Origin: Aldehydirespirator sp965203575
GTDB lineage: Bacteria; Actinomycetota; Acidimicrobiia; Acidimicrobiales; Aldehydirespiratoraceae
Direction: 5' to 3'
Length of the DNA stretch: 64,000 nt
Assembly: GCA_965203575.1 (NCBI GenBank)
Contig: OZ241894.1
Location: forward strand, 124,001-188,000
Shown: positions 41,222 to 51,100 of the stretch, piece after piece
Layout: the number at the start of each line of letters is the position of its first letter
Position numbering within the stretch: the stretch's first letter is position 1
The notes under the pieces: model-generated
Database searches by the model: none
What the model was told of the DNA's origin: nothing
What the model saw: the letters and a program-made list of their open reading frames with translations, nothing else
Program-made: the position numbers and the translations under genes

Positions 41222-41299
41222 TGGAGCGCCGGGCGGGATTTGAACCCGCGGCTTTACGGCTTTGCAGGCCGTTCCCTTGGTCCGCTCGGGCACCGGCGC
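41222..41299 (-). tRNA. tRNA-Cys (anticodon GCA), CCA encoded
   Basis: Acceptor GCGCCGG/CCGGCGC, anticodon stem ACGGC/GCCGT with loop CTGCAAA and anticodon GCA, T arm GCGGG TTCAAAT CCCGC, discriminator U and an encoded CCA. It differs from the two tRNA-Val genes, which lack a full CCA. Confidence 0.93.
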
Positions 41300-41494
41300 A
41301 GGGACTGGCAGCGTACCGGCGGCGCGATGGGGTCGCCCACGACACTCCGCCAACGACGACGTGTATGAACTCGTCATGGCCGTGGCAGCGGGTGCCCCGA
41401 GCGTTGACGACATCGCAGCCGAGCTGCGGCGCATGCACGGGCAGCCGGGTACCGAACAGGACTGACGGATCCCTGCCTACTGACTCGCGCCGTC

Positions 41495-42022
41495 TCAGCG
41501 GAGCCTGGTGCGGGCTGCTACCGCCGCGGTCACCGAGGCCGCTCCCGCGTCGCGAAGGCAAGCCGCCACCGCGTTCAAGGTGGTGCCGGTGAGCACCACG
41601 TCGTCGACCACGACTATGTGGCGTCCGGCCACCGGCTCACCAGCCCTGTAGCCCGCCGACGCCGCCACCTCGGCCCGACGCTCGGGCTCCAGATGGCGCA
41701 GACGCGGCGTGGGGTTGCTCTTCACGACGAGGCTCGGCCGGCACTCCCCCGCCCCGGCGGCGGCCAGTGACGACGCGAGCAAATTGGCGAGGTCCGGCCG
41801 ATCACTGTCGCCGGCCGGCGCCGGCCCCGACGGCACCGGCACCACCAGACGGGGCAGACCACCGGCCGCCTCCGGCAGGGCCGTTGCCAGGCTCGCGAAC
41901 TGCTCGGCCAGCTCCGACGCGGCCCCGGGATCGCCCTGGTCCTTGGCCCGGTGGACCAGCTCGCCCAGCCCGGTGCGCTCGTCACGGTCGGGCTGCCAGT
42001 AGTCGCCAAGCACCAAGAGCAT
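41495..42022 (-). CDS. ComF-like phosphoribosyltransferase
   Basis: 175 residues from the ATG at 42022, which has GGGAG eight bases upstream; an ATG at 42085 would add 21 residues but sits right against tRNA-Gly. The PRPP-binding loop is HIVVVDDVVLTGTTLNAVA and the N-terminal helix reads ELVHRAKDQGDPGAASELAE, as in ComF/GntX-like proteins. The amino-terminal zinc ribbon of full ComF is absent. Its role may be nucleotide salvage or competence-type DNA handling; not resolved. It probably reads through from the tRNA-Gly region. Confidence 0.75.
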   Translation of the reverse strand: MLLVLGDYWQPDRDERTGLGELVHRAKDQGDPGAASELAEQFASLATALPEAAGGLPRLVVPVPSGPAPAGDSDRPDLANLLASSLAAAGAGECRPSLVVKSNPTPRLRHLEPERRAEVAASAGYRAGEPVAGRHIVVVDDVVLTGTTLNAVAACLRDAGAASVTAAVAARTRLR

Positions 42023-42088
42023 CGTGCCGGCTCCCACGCCGAGCCCCGCTCCGACCTCCAAGCGGAGGGCTCCGGCGGTATCCATCCG

Positions 42089-42161
42089 AGCGGACGACCG
42101 GCCTCGAACCGGCGACCTCAACCTTGGCAAGGTTGCGCTCTACCAACTGAGCTACGTCCGC
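42089..42161 (-). tRNA. tRNA-Gly (anticodon GCC)
   Basis: Acceptor GCGGACG/CGTCCGC, D stem GCTC/GAGC, anticodon stem CAACC/GGTTG with loop TTGCCAA and anticodon GCC, T arm GCCGG TTCGAGG CCGGT. CCA is not encoded. Confidence 0.95.
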
Positions 42162-42203
42162 GGGATGGACGATCCTACCGCCACACCCCGAGGCCCACGC
42201 CTT

Positions 42204-42431
42204 CTAGCCGGCCTCCGGCGGGCGCAGATCGATGCTCAGGCGCAGGACGCCGTCCTCCATCGTGGCCTCGGCGTCGCCGATCATGGCGAAGTCCTGGAAG
42301 TCCAGCTGGGCCTGCTCCAGGAAATGCCGCCGCTCCTCCCCCGCCACCGGCGGAAGGTTGCGGCGCTTCACCCCCGCAGCACGCTCGCGGAAGCGCTCGA
42401 TCATGGCGTCGGCGTCGAAACCCTCAGTCAC
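42204..42431 (-). CDS. Small conserved hypothetical protein
   Basis: 75 residues from a GTG. The sequence MIERFRERAAGVKRRNLPPV, EERRHFLEQAQLDFQDFAMI and DAEATMEDGVLRLSIDLRPP is well structured and resembles a small protein conserved near the methionine or tRNA genes of related actinobacteria, as I recall; no function is known to me. It follows the membrane protein gene by 10 bp on the same strand. Confidence 0.6.
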   Translation of the reverse strand: MTEGFDADAMIERFRERAAGVKRRNLPPVAGEERRHFLEQAQLDFQDFAMIGDAEATMEDGVLRLSIDLRPPEAG

Positions 42432-42441
42432 GGCCGCCAAT

Positions 42442-43044
42442 CTAGACCGAACGCTGCTCGCCGTTCTCCTCGTCGAACTTCCAGACAGCCGACTCGTCCA
42501 CGGACTCCCCATCAGACTCCTGCCGGGAGTCGTCGGCGGCGGACTCGGAACCCTGTTGCGGAGCCACCCTCGAACGCAGCCAGAGGAGCGCCTCGCGCAC
42601 CATCGCCCCGAAGCCACCCTCCGACGAGTCCTCCCCCGGCTCGCCCTCGCCAACGGCATCCTCAACCGGTTCAGCGCCCCCTTCAGCCTCTCCGGACGGC
42701 TCGAGTGGCTGGCTCGCCGCCAGCCGGAGGCGCCGGCGGGGGCTGGTGTGCCACAGGAAGAACCCCAGCAGCACCGTCATCACGCCCGCGATCGTCCACA
42801 GGGCGATCACCACCGCATCTACCCGCTCGCTGCTCTCACGGTCGACCAAACGCCGGTCGGGATCAGAAGCAGGATCGGCCTCCACATCGGACTGGGCCGA
42901 GTTCACCACCCGGACGGTGTCGGACAACTCGGCGCCAGGCGCCGCCCCGCCGGTGTCATCGGCAGCCAAGGCCGGCGCGGCAGCCAGCACGAACACTGCA
43001 GCCGCCACCAGCGGCGCAGTCATCAAGCCTCTGCTCAAACGCAC
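42442..43044 (-). CDS. Secreted/anchored single-span membrane protein of unknown function
   Basis: 200 residues. A signal peptide MRLSRGLMTAPLVAAAVFVL ending in APALA precedes an acidic ectodomain, one transmembrane helix (VIALWTIAGVMTVLLGFFLW) and a highly acidic cytoplasmic tail rich in Glu, Ser and Gly. The GTG at 43044 is favoured because it supplies the basic n-region; it overlaps the stop of the upstream sulfhydrylase gene. No enzymatic motif. It is probably cotranscribed with the methionine genes, but a methionine-related role is not evident. Confidence 0.65.
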   Translation of the reverse strand: MRLSRGLMTAPLVAAAVFVLAAAPALAADDTGGAAPGAELSDTVRVVNSAQSDVEADPASDPDRRLVDRESSERVDAVVIALWTIAGVMTVLLGFFLWHTSPRRRLRLAASQPLEPSGEAEGGAEPVEDAVGEGEPGEDSSEGGFGAMVREALLWLRSRVAPQQGSESAADDSRQESDGESVDESAVWKFDEENGEQRSV

Positions 43045-44264
43045 CGCGCCCGACGCCACCGATCCGCCGACGGAACGATCTCTTCCACCCGGTCCAGCGC
43101 GCCGATCACGTCGGCGACCACATCGTCGGTGTGCTCCAGCCCCGCGGAGAACCGGACCGTGCCCGGACCGATGCAGATCGCCTCCAGCTCGGCGGGAAGC
43201 AGGCTCACATGGGTAGTGGAGGCCGGATGGGTGACCAGGCTCTCCGGGCCGCCCAGCGATGTGGCGAACTGCACCACCCGGACCTCCTCCATGAACAGGC
43301 GGCCGGCCTCGTACCCGCCCCGCAGCTCGAAGGTGGCCAGACCCCCGGCCAACTCCATCTGCTTGGCGGCCAGCTCGTGCTGGGGATGCGACTCCAAGCC
43401 CGGGTAGTAGACGGCCTCCACCGCGGGATGGCCCTCCAGCGCCTCGGCCAGCGCGGTGGCGGTGTCGGTCTGCTGCCGCAGCCGCACCGCCAGCGTGCGG
43501 ATGCCCCTCAGAGCGTTCAGGGCGTCGAACGGCGAGGCCGCCGCGCCATGGAGCACCGCGTAGCTCCACAGCCACGCCAGCAGCTCCTCGCTGCCGGCCA
43601 CCACCCCGATGGTGGCGTCGTTGTGGCCGGCGATGGCCTTGGTGGCCGAATGCACAACCAGATCGACCCCGAACTCGGCCGGCCGCTGGGCCAGCGGCGT
43701 GGCAAACGTCGAGTCGACCACCGTCATCGGCCCGGCGATGGCCCCCACCTCGGCCAGATCGATCACGTCCAGCTTGGGATTGGCCGGCGACTCCGCGATC
43801 ACCAGCACCGTGCGGCCGGGAATGACGGCCTCGGCGAAGGCGCCGGGCTCGGTGCCGTCGACGAAGGTCACGCCGATGCCGAAGCGGGGACAGGCCGTCT
43901 GCAGCAGCAGCTGGGTGCCGCCGTAGAGCTGGCGCTGGGCCACTATGTGGTCGCCGCTGGAGCAAAGCCCCAGCACGATGGCGCTCAGAGCGCCCATGCC
44001 CGAGGCGAACGCCCGGGCCGACTCGGTGCCCTCCAGGTCGGCCACCACTTCCTCGAACGCCTTGACGGTCGGGTTGCCGTAGCGGGTGTAGAACCGGGTC
44101 GAGTGGGTGTCGACGGCCAGGTCGCGGGCCTCCGAGACGCTGGCCGCGGTGAAGGTGGAAGTGGCCCACAGGATCGGAGCCAGCGCGTTCTGGTTGTCGG
44201 CCCGCCCGGCCCGGATGGCCCGGGTGTGGGCGTGGAGACCGCCCGTGGTCGGCTCGTCAGCCAT
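43035..44264 (-). CDS. PLP-dependent trans-sulfuration enzyme (O-acetylhomoserine sulfhydrylase-like)
   Basis: 409 residues of the Cys/Met metabolism PLP family. The Schiff-base lysine is in VDLVVHSATKAIAGHND; other blocks are FYTRYGNPTVKAFEEVVADL, SARAFASGMGALSAIVLGL and PAVEAVYYPGLESHPQHELA, with AGGLATFELRGG near the end. Its gene overlaps that of MetX by 8 bp, so the acetylhomoserine made by MetX is its likely substrate, with sulfide or cysteine as partner. O-acetylhomoserine sulfhydrylase and cystathionine gamma-synthase cannot be separated by sequence inspection. Confidence 0.87.
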   Translation of the reverse strand: MADEPTTGGLHAHTRAIRAGRADNQNALAPILWATSTFTAASVSEARDLAVDTHSTRFYTRYGNPTVKAFEEVVADLEGTESARAFASGMGALSAIVLGLCSSGDHIVAQRQLYGGTQLLLQTACPRFGIGVTFVDGTEPGAFAEAVIPGRTVLVIAESPANPKLDVIDLAEVGAIAGPMTVVDSTFATPLAQRPAEFGVDLVVHSATKAIAGHNDATIGVVAGSEELLAWLWSYAVLHGAAASPFDALNALRGIRTLAVRLRQQTDTATALAEALEGHPAVEAVYYPGLESHPQHELAAKQMELAGGLATFELRGGYEAGRLFMEEVRVVQFATSLGGPESLVTHPASTTHVSLLPAELEAICIGPGTVRFSAGLEHTDDVVADVIGALDRVEEIVPSADRWRRARCV

Positions 44265-45480
44265 CGTGGACCTCCTCCAGGAAGCTGCTCACCGGACCGT
44301 GCAGGAGCTCGTGCTCGAGCAGGAACCCGTCGTGGCCCTCGTCGCTGTCGATGAACACGCGGCGGCAGTCCCCGCCGCCCGCGAGGATCCCGTCGGTGAG
44401 CTCCTGCTGCTCATGGGGCGGGTACAGGCGGTCGCTGGTGACCGTCGCGGTGAGCACCGGCACGTCGATGCGGGCCAGCGCGGCGGCGATGCCGCCCCGT
44501 CCCCGCCCGATGTCGTGCAGGTCCATCGACCGGTTGAGCACCACATAGGTGTTGGCGTCGAAGCGCCTCACCAGCTTCTGGCCGTGATGGTCCAGGTACG
44601 ACTCCATCTGGAAGCGGCCCCACAGATCGAAGTCCTCCTCCGGGTCGTGCAGCCGCCGCCCGAACCGGCGCTCGAAGGACTCGCCGGACCGGTAGGTCAC
44701 CTGGGCGATCTGGCGGGCCACCGCCAGGCCCATCCAGGGTCCCTCGGGCTTGTCGTAGTAGTCGCCGTCGTACCAGCCACCGTCGGTGGCGATGGCCAGC
44801 CGCTCCACCGCGCTCCAGGCGAGCTGCAGGGCGCTGGCCGCGGCGCAGGTGGCCAGAGGCAGGATCGACCGCACCCTCTTGGGGTACATGGCCGCCCACT
44901 CCAGGACCTGCATGCCTCCCATCGAGCCGCCGGTCACTCCGAGCCAGCGGCGGATCCCGAGATGGTCGGCCAGCAGGGCCTGCGCCCGGACCATGTCGCG
45001 GATCGTCACCACCGGGAAGCGGGGCCCGTAGCGCCGGCCGTCGGCCGGGTCCACGTCGGCGGGGCCGGTCGTGCCCTGGCAGCCGCCCACCACGTTGCTG
45101 CACACCACGAAGTAGCGGTCGGTGTCGATCGCCTTGCCCGGGCCGATCATGTCGGACCACCAGCCCTCAGTGGGATGCGCCGGGCCGCTGTCGCCGGCCG
45201 CGTGCGAATCGCCGGTGAGCGCGTGGCACACCAGCACCGCGTTGGAGGCCTGCTCGTCGAGCCGGCCCCAGGTCTCGTAGGCCAGCCGCACCTCGGTCAG
45301 CCGGCCGCCCCACTCCAGCGCGAAGGGCCTGCCGTCGGTGATGGTCACGAACCGGCGGTCGCCGGCGGGGTCGCCGGGCTGCCAGGCGCCGGTGACGGGC
45401 AGCCCGGCCGGGAAGCGCCCCCCGGGGCCGGCTCGCCCGCCCGCGGGAGTCGGAGGCTCGATGTGGGAACCTGCGCTCAA
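44257..45480 (-). CDS. metX: Homoserine O-acetyltransferase
   Basis: 407 residues of the alpha/beta-hydrolase MetX family. The nucleophile elbow is GVTGGSMGGMQVLEWAAMYP, the N-terminal block is VRLAYETWGRLDEQASNAVL, and the C-terminal catalytic His is in SDEGHDGFLLEHELLHGPV. It acetylates homoserine for methionine synthesis. The start is a TTG at 45480, well supported by GAGGAG five bases upstream. A SAM-riboswitch-like leader lies upstream, so methionine supply probably controls the operon of metX, the sulfhydrylase and the small genes behind them. Confidence 0.92.
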   Translation of the reverse strand: MSAGSHIEPPTPAGGRAGPGGRFPAGLPVTGAWQPGDPAGDRRFVTITDGRPFALEWGGRLTEVRLAYETWGRLDEQASNAVLVCHALTGDSHAAGDSGPAHPTEGWWSDMIGPGKAIDTDRYFVVCSNVVGGCQGTTGPADVDPADGRRYGPRFPVVTIRDMVRAQALLADHLGIRRWLGVTGGSMGGMQVLEWAAMYPKRVRSILPLATCAAASALQLAWSAVERLAIATDGGWYDGDYYDKPEGPWMGLAVARQIAQVTYRSGESFERRFGRRLHDPEEDFDLWGRFQMESYLDHHGQKLVRRFDANTYVVLNRSMDLHDIGRGRGGIAAALARIDVPVLTATVTSDRLYPPHEQQELTDGILAGGGDCRRVFIDSDEGHDGFLLEHELLHGPVSSFLEEVHDG

Positions 45481-45589
45481 CCTTGCTCCTCGTCGCCGGT
45501 GCTCAGCGCCGTCGCTCCGGCTGGATCGACGACCGGCTCCCGGACCGGATACTCAAGGGCCAGTGACTTCGGGGGTGTTCCCCTGAGGA

Positions 45590-45712
45590 CACTTGGTTGC
45601 GCCGGCTGGCCGGCGCCGCATCCCCGCCCGGAGGCGGGATGGCACCTTGGGTGTCCGTCCCAGGTTGCCGGGCCCGACCCGGGGGCCGGACCGCTCTTGA
45701 TGACGTGACCCG
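45590..45712 (-). promoter_or_regulatory. SAM-I/SAM-IV clan riboswitch-like leader of metX
   Basis: Reading the minus strand from 45712, the leader has GTCATCAAGAGCGG, a GC-rich P2 stem, CCCGGCAACC and CAAGGTGCCA, which are the conserved core words of SAM-I/SAM-IV riboswitches in the right order. A hairpin like P4 (CATCCCGCC with GGGCGGGGATG) follows, then a 7-bp hairpin (GCGCCGG/CCGGCGC). The closing 3' strand of P1 is not obvious to me, so boundaries are approximate and the exact SAM class is open. Position directly before metX is the expected one. Confidence 0.65.
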
Positions 45713-45777
45713 CGAGGGTCGCCGACCAGTCTAGGCCGATACAGCAGTCGAAACGCGCCGGCCGGGCCCGCGGCCGG

Positions 45778-46995
45778 TTAGACGCCGTGAACCAGGTCCC
45801 GCAGGCGGGCGTCGTTGGAGAACATCTCCACGATCGGCTCGTCGAGCTCGAGACGCCGCTGGAGCCGCTTCACGTCGAGCTCCTCGTCCCACAGCGACAG
45901 CGTCACGACGACGCCGGACTCGCCCGCCCGGGCCGTGCGACCGGCCCGGTGCACATAGGTCTTGTGATCCGACGGCGGGTCGTACTGCACCACGATGTCG
46001 ACATCGTCGACGTGGATGCCCCGGGCGGCGACATCGGTGGCCACCAGCACCGGAAGGCCGCCCTCTATGAACTGGCGCAGGGACTTCTCGCGGGCCGCCT
46101 GGCGCAGGTCGCCGTGGATCGGCGCGGCCTTCACGCCCTCGCGCCGCAGGTCGCGGGCCAACCGGTCGGCGGCCACCTTGGTGCGGGTGAACACCAGCGT
46201 GCGCCGCGCCGTGCCGGCGATGGCGGCGGCCACCTTCACCTTGTCGAGCTTGTGGACGCCCACGAAGCGGTGGACCATCTCGGCCACGGTGATCTCGCGG
46301 GGCGCCACCGAGTGCATCGAAGGCTTGCTCTGGTAGCGCCTGATCAGCGAGTCGACGGCACCGTCGAGCGTGGCCGAGAACAGCAGGGTCTGGTGGCCGC
46401 TCTCGACGTTGCGCAGGATCCACTCCACCTGGGGCAGGAAGCCCATGTCGGCCATCCGGTCGGCCTCGTCCACCACCACATGGCGCACGGCCCGCAGGCT
46501 CACCGCGCCCCGGTCGATCAGGTCGATCATCCGGCCCGGCGTGGCCACCGCCAGATCGACGCCGTCGCGCAGGCGGGCGATCTGCTTGTCGATGGGCGCC
46601 CCGCCGTAGATGGCGAGCACCCGGCGCCGGACCGCGGCCGCGGGCGCGGCCAGCTCGTCGCAGATCTGGTTGGCCAGCTCGCGGGTGGGAGCGAGCACCA
46701 GGCCGGTGGGCGAGCCGGGCTCGGACCGGGGAAGCCGCTGCAGAATGGGCAGGCCGAAGGCGAGCGTCTTTCCGGAACCGGTCTTGGCCTTGCCGCAAAC
46801 GTCGCGGCCGGCCAGCGCATCAGGGATGGCGAGCGCCTGGATCGGGAACGGGGCGGTGATGCCCCGCGCCGCCAGCGCCACCACGATCTCGTCGCATAAC
46901 CCGAGGTCAGCGAAGGTGCCGGATCCGGCGGGGACCGGCTCAGAAGCGTCGGCTCCCAGGGAGCGAACGTCTACGAGCGGATCAGAAAGGGTCAT
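45778..46995 (-). CDS. DEAD-box ATP-dependent RNA helicase
   Basis: 405 residues. The motifs are in order: Q-motif region PFPIQALAIPDALAG, motif I AKTGSGKT, Ia PTRELANQ, Ib TPGRMID, II DEAD, III SATL, IV LVFTRTK, V ATDVAARGIH and VI HRAGRTARAG. It unwinds RNA duplexes with ATP, as in ribosome assembly, RNA decay or cold adaptation. The C-terminal extension is short, so it lacks an obvious auxiliary RNA-binding domain. It is likely a single-gene unit, divergent from adenosine deaminase (starts about 40 bp apart). Confidence 0.94.
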   Translation of the reverse strand: MTLSDPLVDVRSLGADASEPVPAGSGTFADLGLCDEIVVALAARGITAPFPIQALAIPDALAGRDVCGKAKTGSGKTLAFGLPILQRLPRSEPGSPTGLVLAPTRELANQICDELAAPAAAVRRRVLAIYGGAPIDKQIARLRDGVDLAVATPGRMIDLIDRGAVSLRAVRHVVVDEADRMADMGFLPQVEWILRNVESGHQTLLFSATLDGAVDSLIRRYQSKPSMHSVAPREITVAEMVHRFVGVHKLDKVKVAAAIAGTARRTLVFTRTKVAADRLARDLRREGVKAAPIHGDLRQAAREKSLRQFIEGGLPVLVATDVAARGIHVDDVDIVVQYDPPSDHKTYVHRAGRTARAGESGVVVTLSLWDEELDVKRLQRRLELDEPIVEMFSNDARLRDLVHGV

Positions 46996-47033
46996 CAGAC
47001 CCACAAGGCTACCGTTGTAGGATCCTGAATCCC

Positions 47034-48140
47034 GTGAACGCTGTCGAGGTCGGCCCTCCCACCACCGGTCGCATCCGCCGCGCCCCCAAGGTCGTGCTCC
47101 ACGACCATCTCGACGGCGGGCTGCGCCCCGAGACCATCATCGAGCTTGCCGACGAGACTGGCTACACGGAGCTTCCCACCACTGATCCGGCCGGTCTGGC
47201 CGCCTGGATGCAGCGGGGCGCCAACCGCAAGGACCTGACCCTCTACCTGGAGACGTTCGCCCACACCGTCGGGGTGATGCAGACCCCCGAGGCCGTCGCC
47301 CGGGTGGCCCGCGAGTGCGCCGAGGACCTCGCGACCGACGGGGTCGTGTACGCCGAGGTCAGGTTCGCGCCCGAGCTGCACGTCGAGCGGGGCCTCTCCC
47401 TCGACGGCGCCATCGAGGCGGTCCTTGAGGGATTCTCTCAGGGCAGCGCGGGCACCGATCTGACCGTCCGGACGATCTGCACCGCCATGCGCCATCTGCA
47501 CCGGTCCGCCGAGGTGGCCGAGGCCGCGGTCCGCTGGAGGGACCACGGCGTGGTGGCCTTCGACATCGCCGGGCCCGAGGACGGGTATCCCCCCGACGAC
47601 CACCTCGACGCATTCCAGTACTGCCACCGCGAGAACTTCCACATCACGATCCACGCGGGCGAGGCCTACGGCCCCCGCTCCATCTGGAAGGCCCTTCAGT
47701 TCTGCGGCGCCGAGCGCCTCGGTCACGGCATCCGCATAATCGAGGACATCGCCACCGACGACGGCGGCGACCGCACCCTGGGCCGGCTGGCCCACTACAT
47801 CAGGGACCGCCGCATCCCGTTGGAGGTGTGCCCCACCTCCAACGTCAACACCGGGGTGTTCGCCTCGGTGGCGGAGCACCCGATAGACGCTCTGGTCGAC
47901 CTGCGGTTCCGGGTGACGGTCAACACCGACAACCGGCTGATGTCGAACGTGTCGATGACCTCGGAGATGGCCGCTCTAGTCGATGCGTTCGGCTACGACT
48001 GGGCCCGCCTGCGGTGGCTGACGGTCAACGCCATGAAGTCGAGTTTCTTACCTTTCCGGGAGCGGCTCAAGATCATAGAGGGCATTATCAAGCCTCGATA
48101 TGCTCCGCTCGAAGCGGCCCAGAGCGAGCCCCCGGCCTAA
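47034..48140 (+). CDS. add: Adenosine deaminase
   Basis: 368 residues. Zinc and catalytic motifs: KVVLHDHLDGGLRPETI (HxH), ITIHAGEAYGPRSIW (His and catalytic Glu region), RLGHGIRIIEDI and VTVNTDNRLMSNVSM, where the Asp residues complete the site. It deaminates adenosine to inosine in purine salvage. The GTG start is 7 bases after a CCTGAATCCC stretch with no strong ribosome-binding site. upp (uracil salvage) is about 3.4 kb downstream, but the secreted protease intervenes. Confidence 0.92.
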   Translation: MNAVEVGPPTTGRIRRAPKVVLHDHLDGGLRPETIIELADETGYTELPTTDPAGLAAWMQRGANRKDLTLYLETFAHTVGVMQTPEAVARVARECAEDLATDGVVYAEVRFAPELHVERGLSLDGAIEAVLEGFSQGSAGTDLTVRTICTAMRHLHRSAEVAEAAVRWRDHGVVAFDIAGPEDGYPPDDHLDAFQYCHRENFHITIHAGEAYGPRSIWKALQFCGAERLGHGIRIIEDIATDDGGDRTLGRLAHYIRDRRIPLEVCPTSNVNTGVFASVAEHPIDALVDLRFRVTVNTDNRLMSNVSMTSEMAALVDAFGYDWARLRWLTVNAMKSSFLPFRERLKIIEGIIKPRYAPLEAAQSEPPA

Positions 48141-48176
48141 CCCCCTCTCCCCTCCCCGAACTGAGGAGACTCAGCC

Positions 48177-51100
48177 ATGACCCAAGCCCGTCGCCGTCTC
48201 GCCGTGCTCGTCGCCCTCGCCGTCGCGGCCTCGGTCTTCGCCTATGCCCCCGCCGCCGCCGGCCAGACGGCGCCGGCGCAGAGCCAGGACGCGGGCGTCC
48301 ATCAGCCTTCCATCGATGCGCTGGAGTACTTCGAGATCGATATGGGCGTGGACGTGTTCTCCCGCACCGGCTGCGCCGACAGTGACGAACTCTGCCCCAA
48401 CGAGGACCTTCCCCGCCGGGAGATGGCGGTCTGGCTGGCCAGGATCCTCGACCGCACCGACCCGCCCGCTATCGACTCGTCGCGTTTCGCCGATGTCGAC
48501 CCGGGTGCGTGGTGGTCCCCGCACGCGGAGCGCCTCGCCGAGATGGGAATCGTCGAGGGGTGCGAGACGGACCCCTCGAGTTTCTGCCCCGACGATCCCG
48601 TCGACCGCGGCCGGATGGCGGCGGTCCTGGCTAGAGCCTTCAACCTGGACGAGGGTGTGAGGGCCGGGTTCGCGGACGTGCCGGCCGATCATGTCTTCGC
48701 CGACGACATCGACCGGCTCGCAGCCGCGCGGATCACAGCCGGGTGCGACCGCGACCCGGCCCGCTACTGCCCGCGGCGCAATGTGACCCGCGGTGAGATG
48801 GCCACGTTCCTGGCCCGGGCGATCGGGCTGGTGTACCCGGCTGAACCGGTGCCCGCCCACGACCCCACCCCGCTGCCGATCGACCCGGCGGTGACCATCG
48901 GAACCCTCGACAACGACCTCACCTACTACCTGCGAACGAACGACAGCCCGGGCAAGAACCTCGCGGTACGGCTGCTCATCAATGTCGGATCGGTCGACGA
49001 GGCCGACCACGAGGTCGGCATCGGACACTTCATCGAGCACATGCTGTTCAACGGCACCACCGAGTTCCCCGGCAACTCCCTCGGGGAGGCGCTGCGCGAG
49101 ATCGGCGTGGAGCTGGGACCCGACGTCAACGCCCACGTGGGCCACGACGAAACCGTCTACCAGATCGCGGTGCGCCTCGACGCGGACCACAAGGCTCCCC
49201 TGGTGTTCCACGCGCTGTCGCAGATGGCCAGCGCCGCCACCTTCGAGCCCGACGCCGTCGAATCCGAGCGGGGCGTCGTCCTCGACGAGATGCGCTTCAG
49301 GCGAGAGAGCGTCAACGGCGTCATCGGCGCCGAATTCAACCGTGTCTACAGCCAGGGCACCCCGTACGCGGGACGCGACCCCGTCGGCACCCTCGAAACC
49401 GTCAACGCGATGACGGCGGACGATCTGCGAGCCTTCTACGCAAAGTGGTACGTGCCCGCCAACATGGCGGTGGTCGTGGTGGGCGACATGGATGTGGACG
49501 ACCAGCAGGCGCTGGTGGAGGAGCACTTCGGGCCGCTAGCCGCGGGCGAGGGACGCCGGGCCCCCAGCGTGTACATACCTCCAGCCGAGTCCTCGAGCCA
49601 TGTGGTAACCGACCCGAGGCAGGGCGTCACCTTCATCTCGCTGGACATACCAATCGATCCCCATGATCTCAGCACCGTCGGCGGTGACCGGCTCGCAACG
49701 ATGGAGGCCCTGATCGAGATCATGATCGACAACCGCCTCAACGACGCCTACCACCGGGGCGAGCTGAGTCAGGTCGATCCTCCGAGATTCATCGCGTTCA
49801 CCTACAACCGCGGGCTGAGGTACTACGGCACGAACTGGCAGGGCGACAACCTCGACACCGCCTCCAAGGACTACCTCTCGGTGCTTCTGACCGCGCAGGA
49901 GCACGGCTTCACTTCGGGCGACCTCAGGCGAGCCATCAGCCAGATCGTGGCCGACCTGCGGTTCCTGCTCGACAGGACACCCACGATCCAGGACGGTGAG
50001 TGGGCTGGCTACTACCAGGACCACTTCTTCTACGGTGGCGACATCGACTCCGTCGCGAGGTCGGTGACCCGGACCGCGCGGCTGCTGCCGCAGTTCACGC
50101 CCGAGGAATTGACCGAGCACTTCCGGTGGCAGATGCGGCGCGGCGGACTGGTGGTCATCGCCGTCGGTCCCGACCCGTCGAGCGTGCCGACGGTCGCCGA
50201 GCTCGACGCCGCCCTGGCTGCGGCCGCGGCCGGACCGCCCCCGCAAGAGGTGGCCGTCATTGACCAGCTCATGGACCCTCCAGAACCCGCGGACCCCGTC
50301 GCGGAGGGATCCTTCGACGTCTTCGACGACGGGTACGAGTGGACCTTCGCCAACGGAGCCCGGGTCATGTTCGCGCCCTCCGACATCGCCGAGGGCTCGG
50401 TCAGCCTGCAAGCCCAGTCCCTCGGGGGCTGGTCGGTGCTGGAGCCCGGCGACCGGGCCCTGTCGGCCATCGCGGTGAACGCGGTTGGGGGCAGCGGCCT
50501 GGGCGACGTGTCGAGAGCGGAGCTCAACCGCTTCCTGGAAGACGTCACCGTTTCGGTCAATCCCTACATTGGCGAGACGACCGAGGGCTTCGCCGGGTCG
50601 TCAAGCACCGACGACGTCGAGACCATGTTCCAGCTCATCCACCTGCTGGTGACCGCGCCCCGGATCGACGACCAGTCCTACCAGGACGCCGTTCACACCG
50701 CCGAGACGAGGTTGGCGCTGGCGGAGCGCGATCCCCGCTGGCAGGCGGCCATCGCCTACCTGGAGGCCCGCTACGGCGACACCTGGCACCGGGCCATCGC
50801 CGAGCGCGAGGAAATCGACTCGCTAACCCCGCAGCGGCTGCTGGCCATGTACCAGAGCCGTCTCGGCAAGGTCGACGACCTGGTGGTGGCCGTCGCCGGC
50901 GACATAGACGCCGAGGAGATCGAGCGTCTGGCCCGCCACTACATCGGCACGCTGCCCGCCGGCGAGTCCGACACCTACATCAACCGCCGGCCACCCATGC
51001 CCGATGGGCTCGTGCAGCGGCAGGTGACCGTTGGCGAGGGTGAGAGCGCCGTGCTGGAGATCTACCACGAGGCCGACCTGGAGGTGACCCCGCTGCGGAC

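Noticed and set aside
41361..41465. Short plus-strand frame (34 codons) after tRNA-Cys
   Set aside because: No ribosome-binding site or recognised domain; too short to support.
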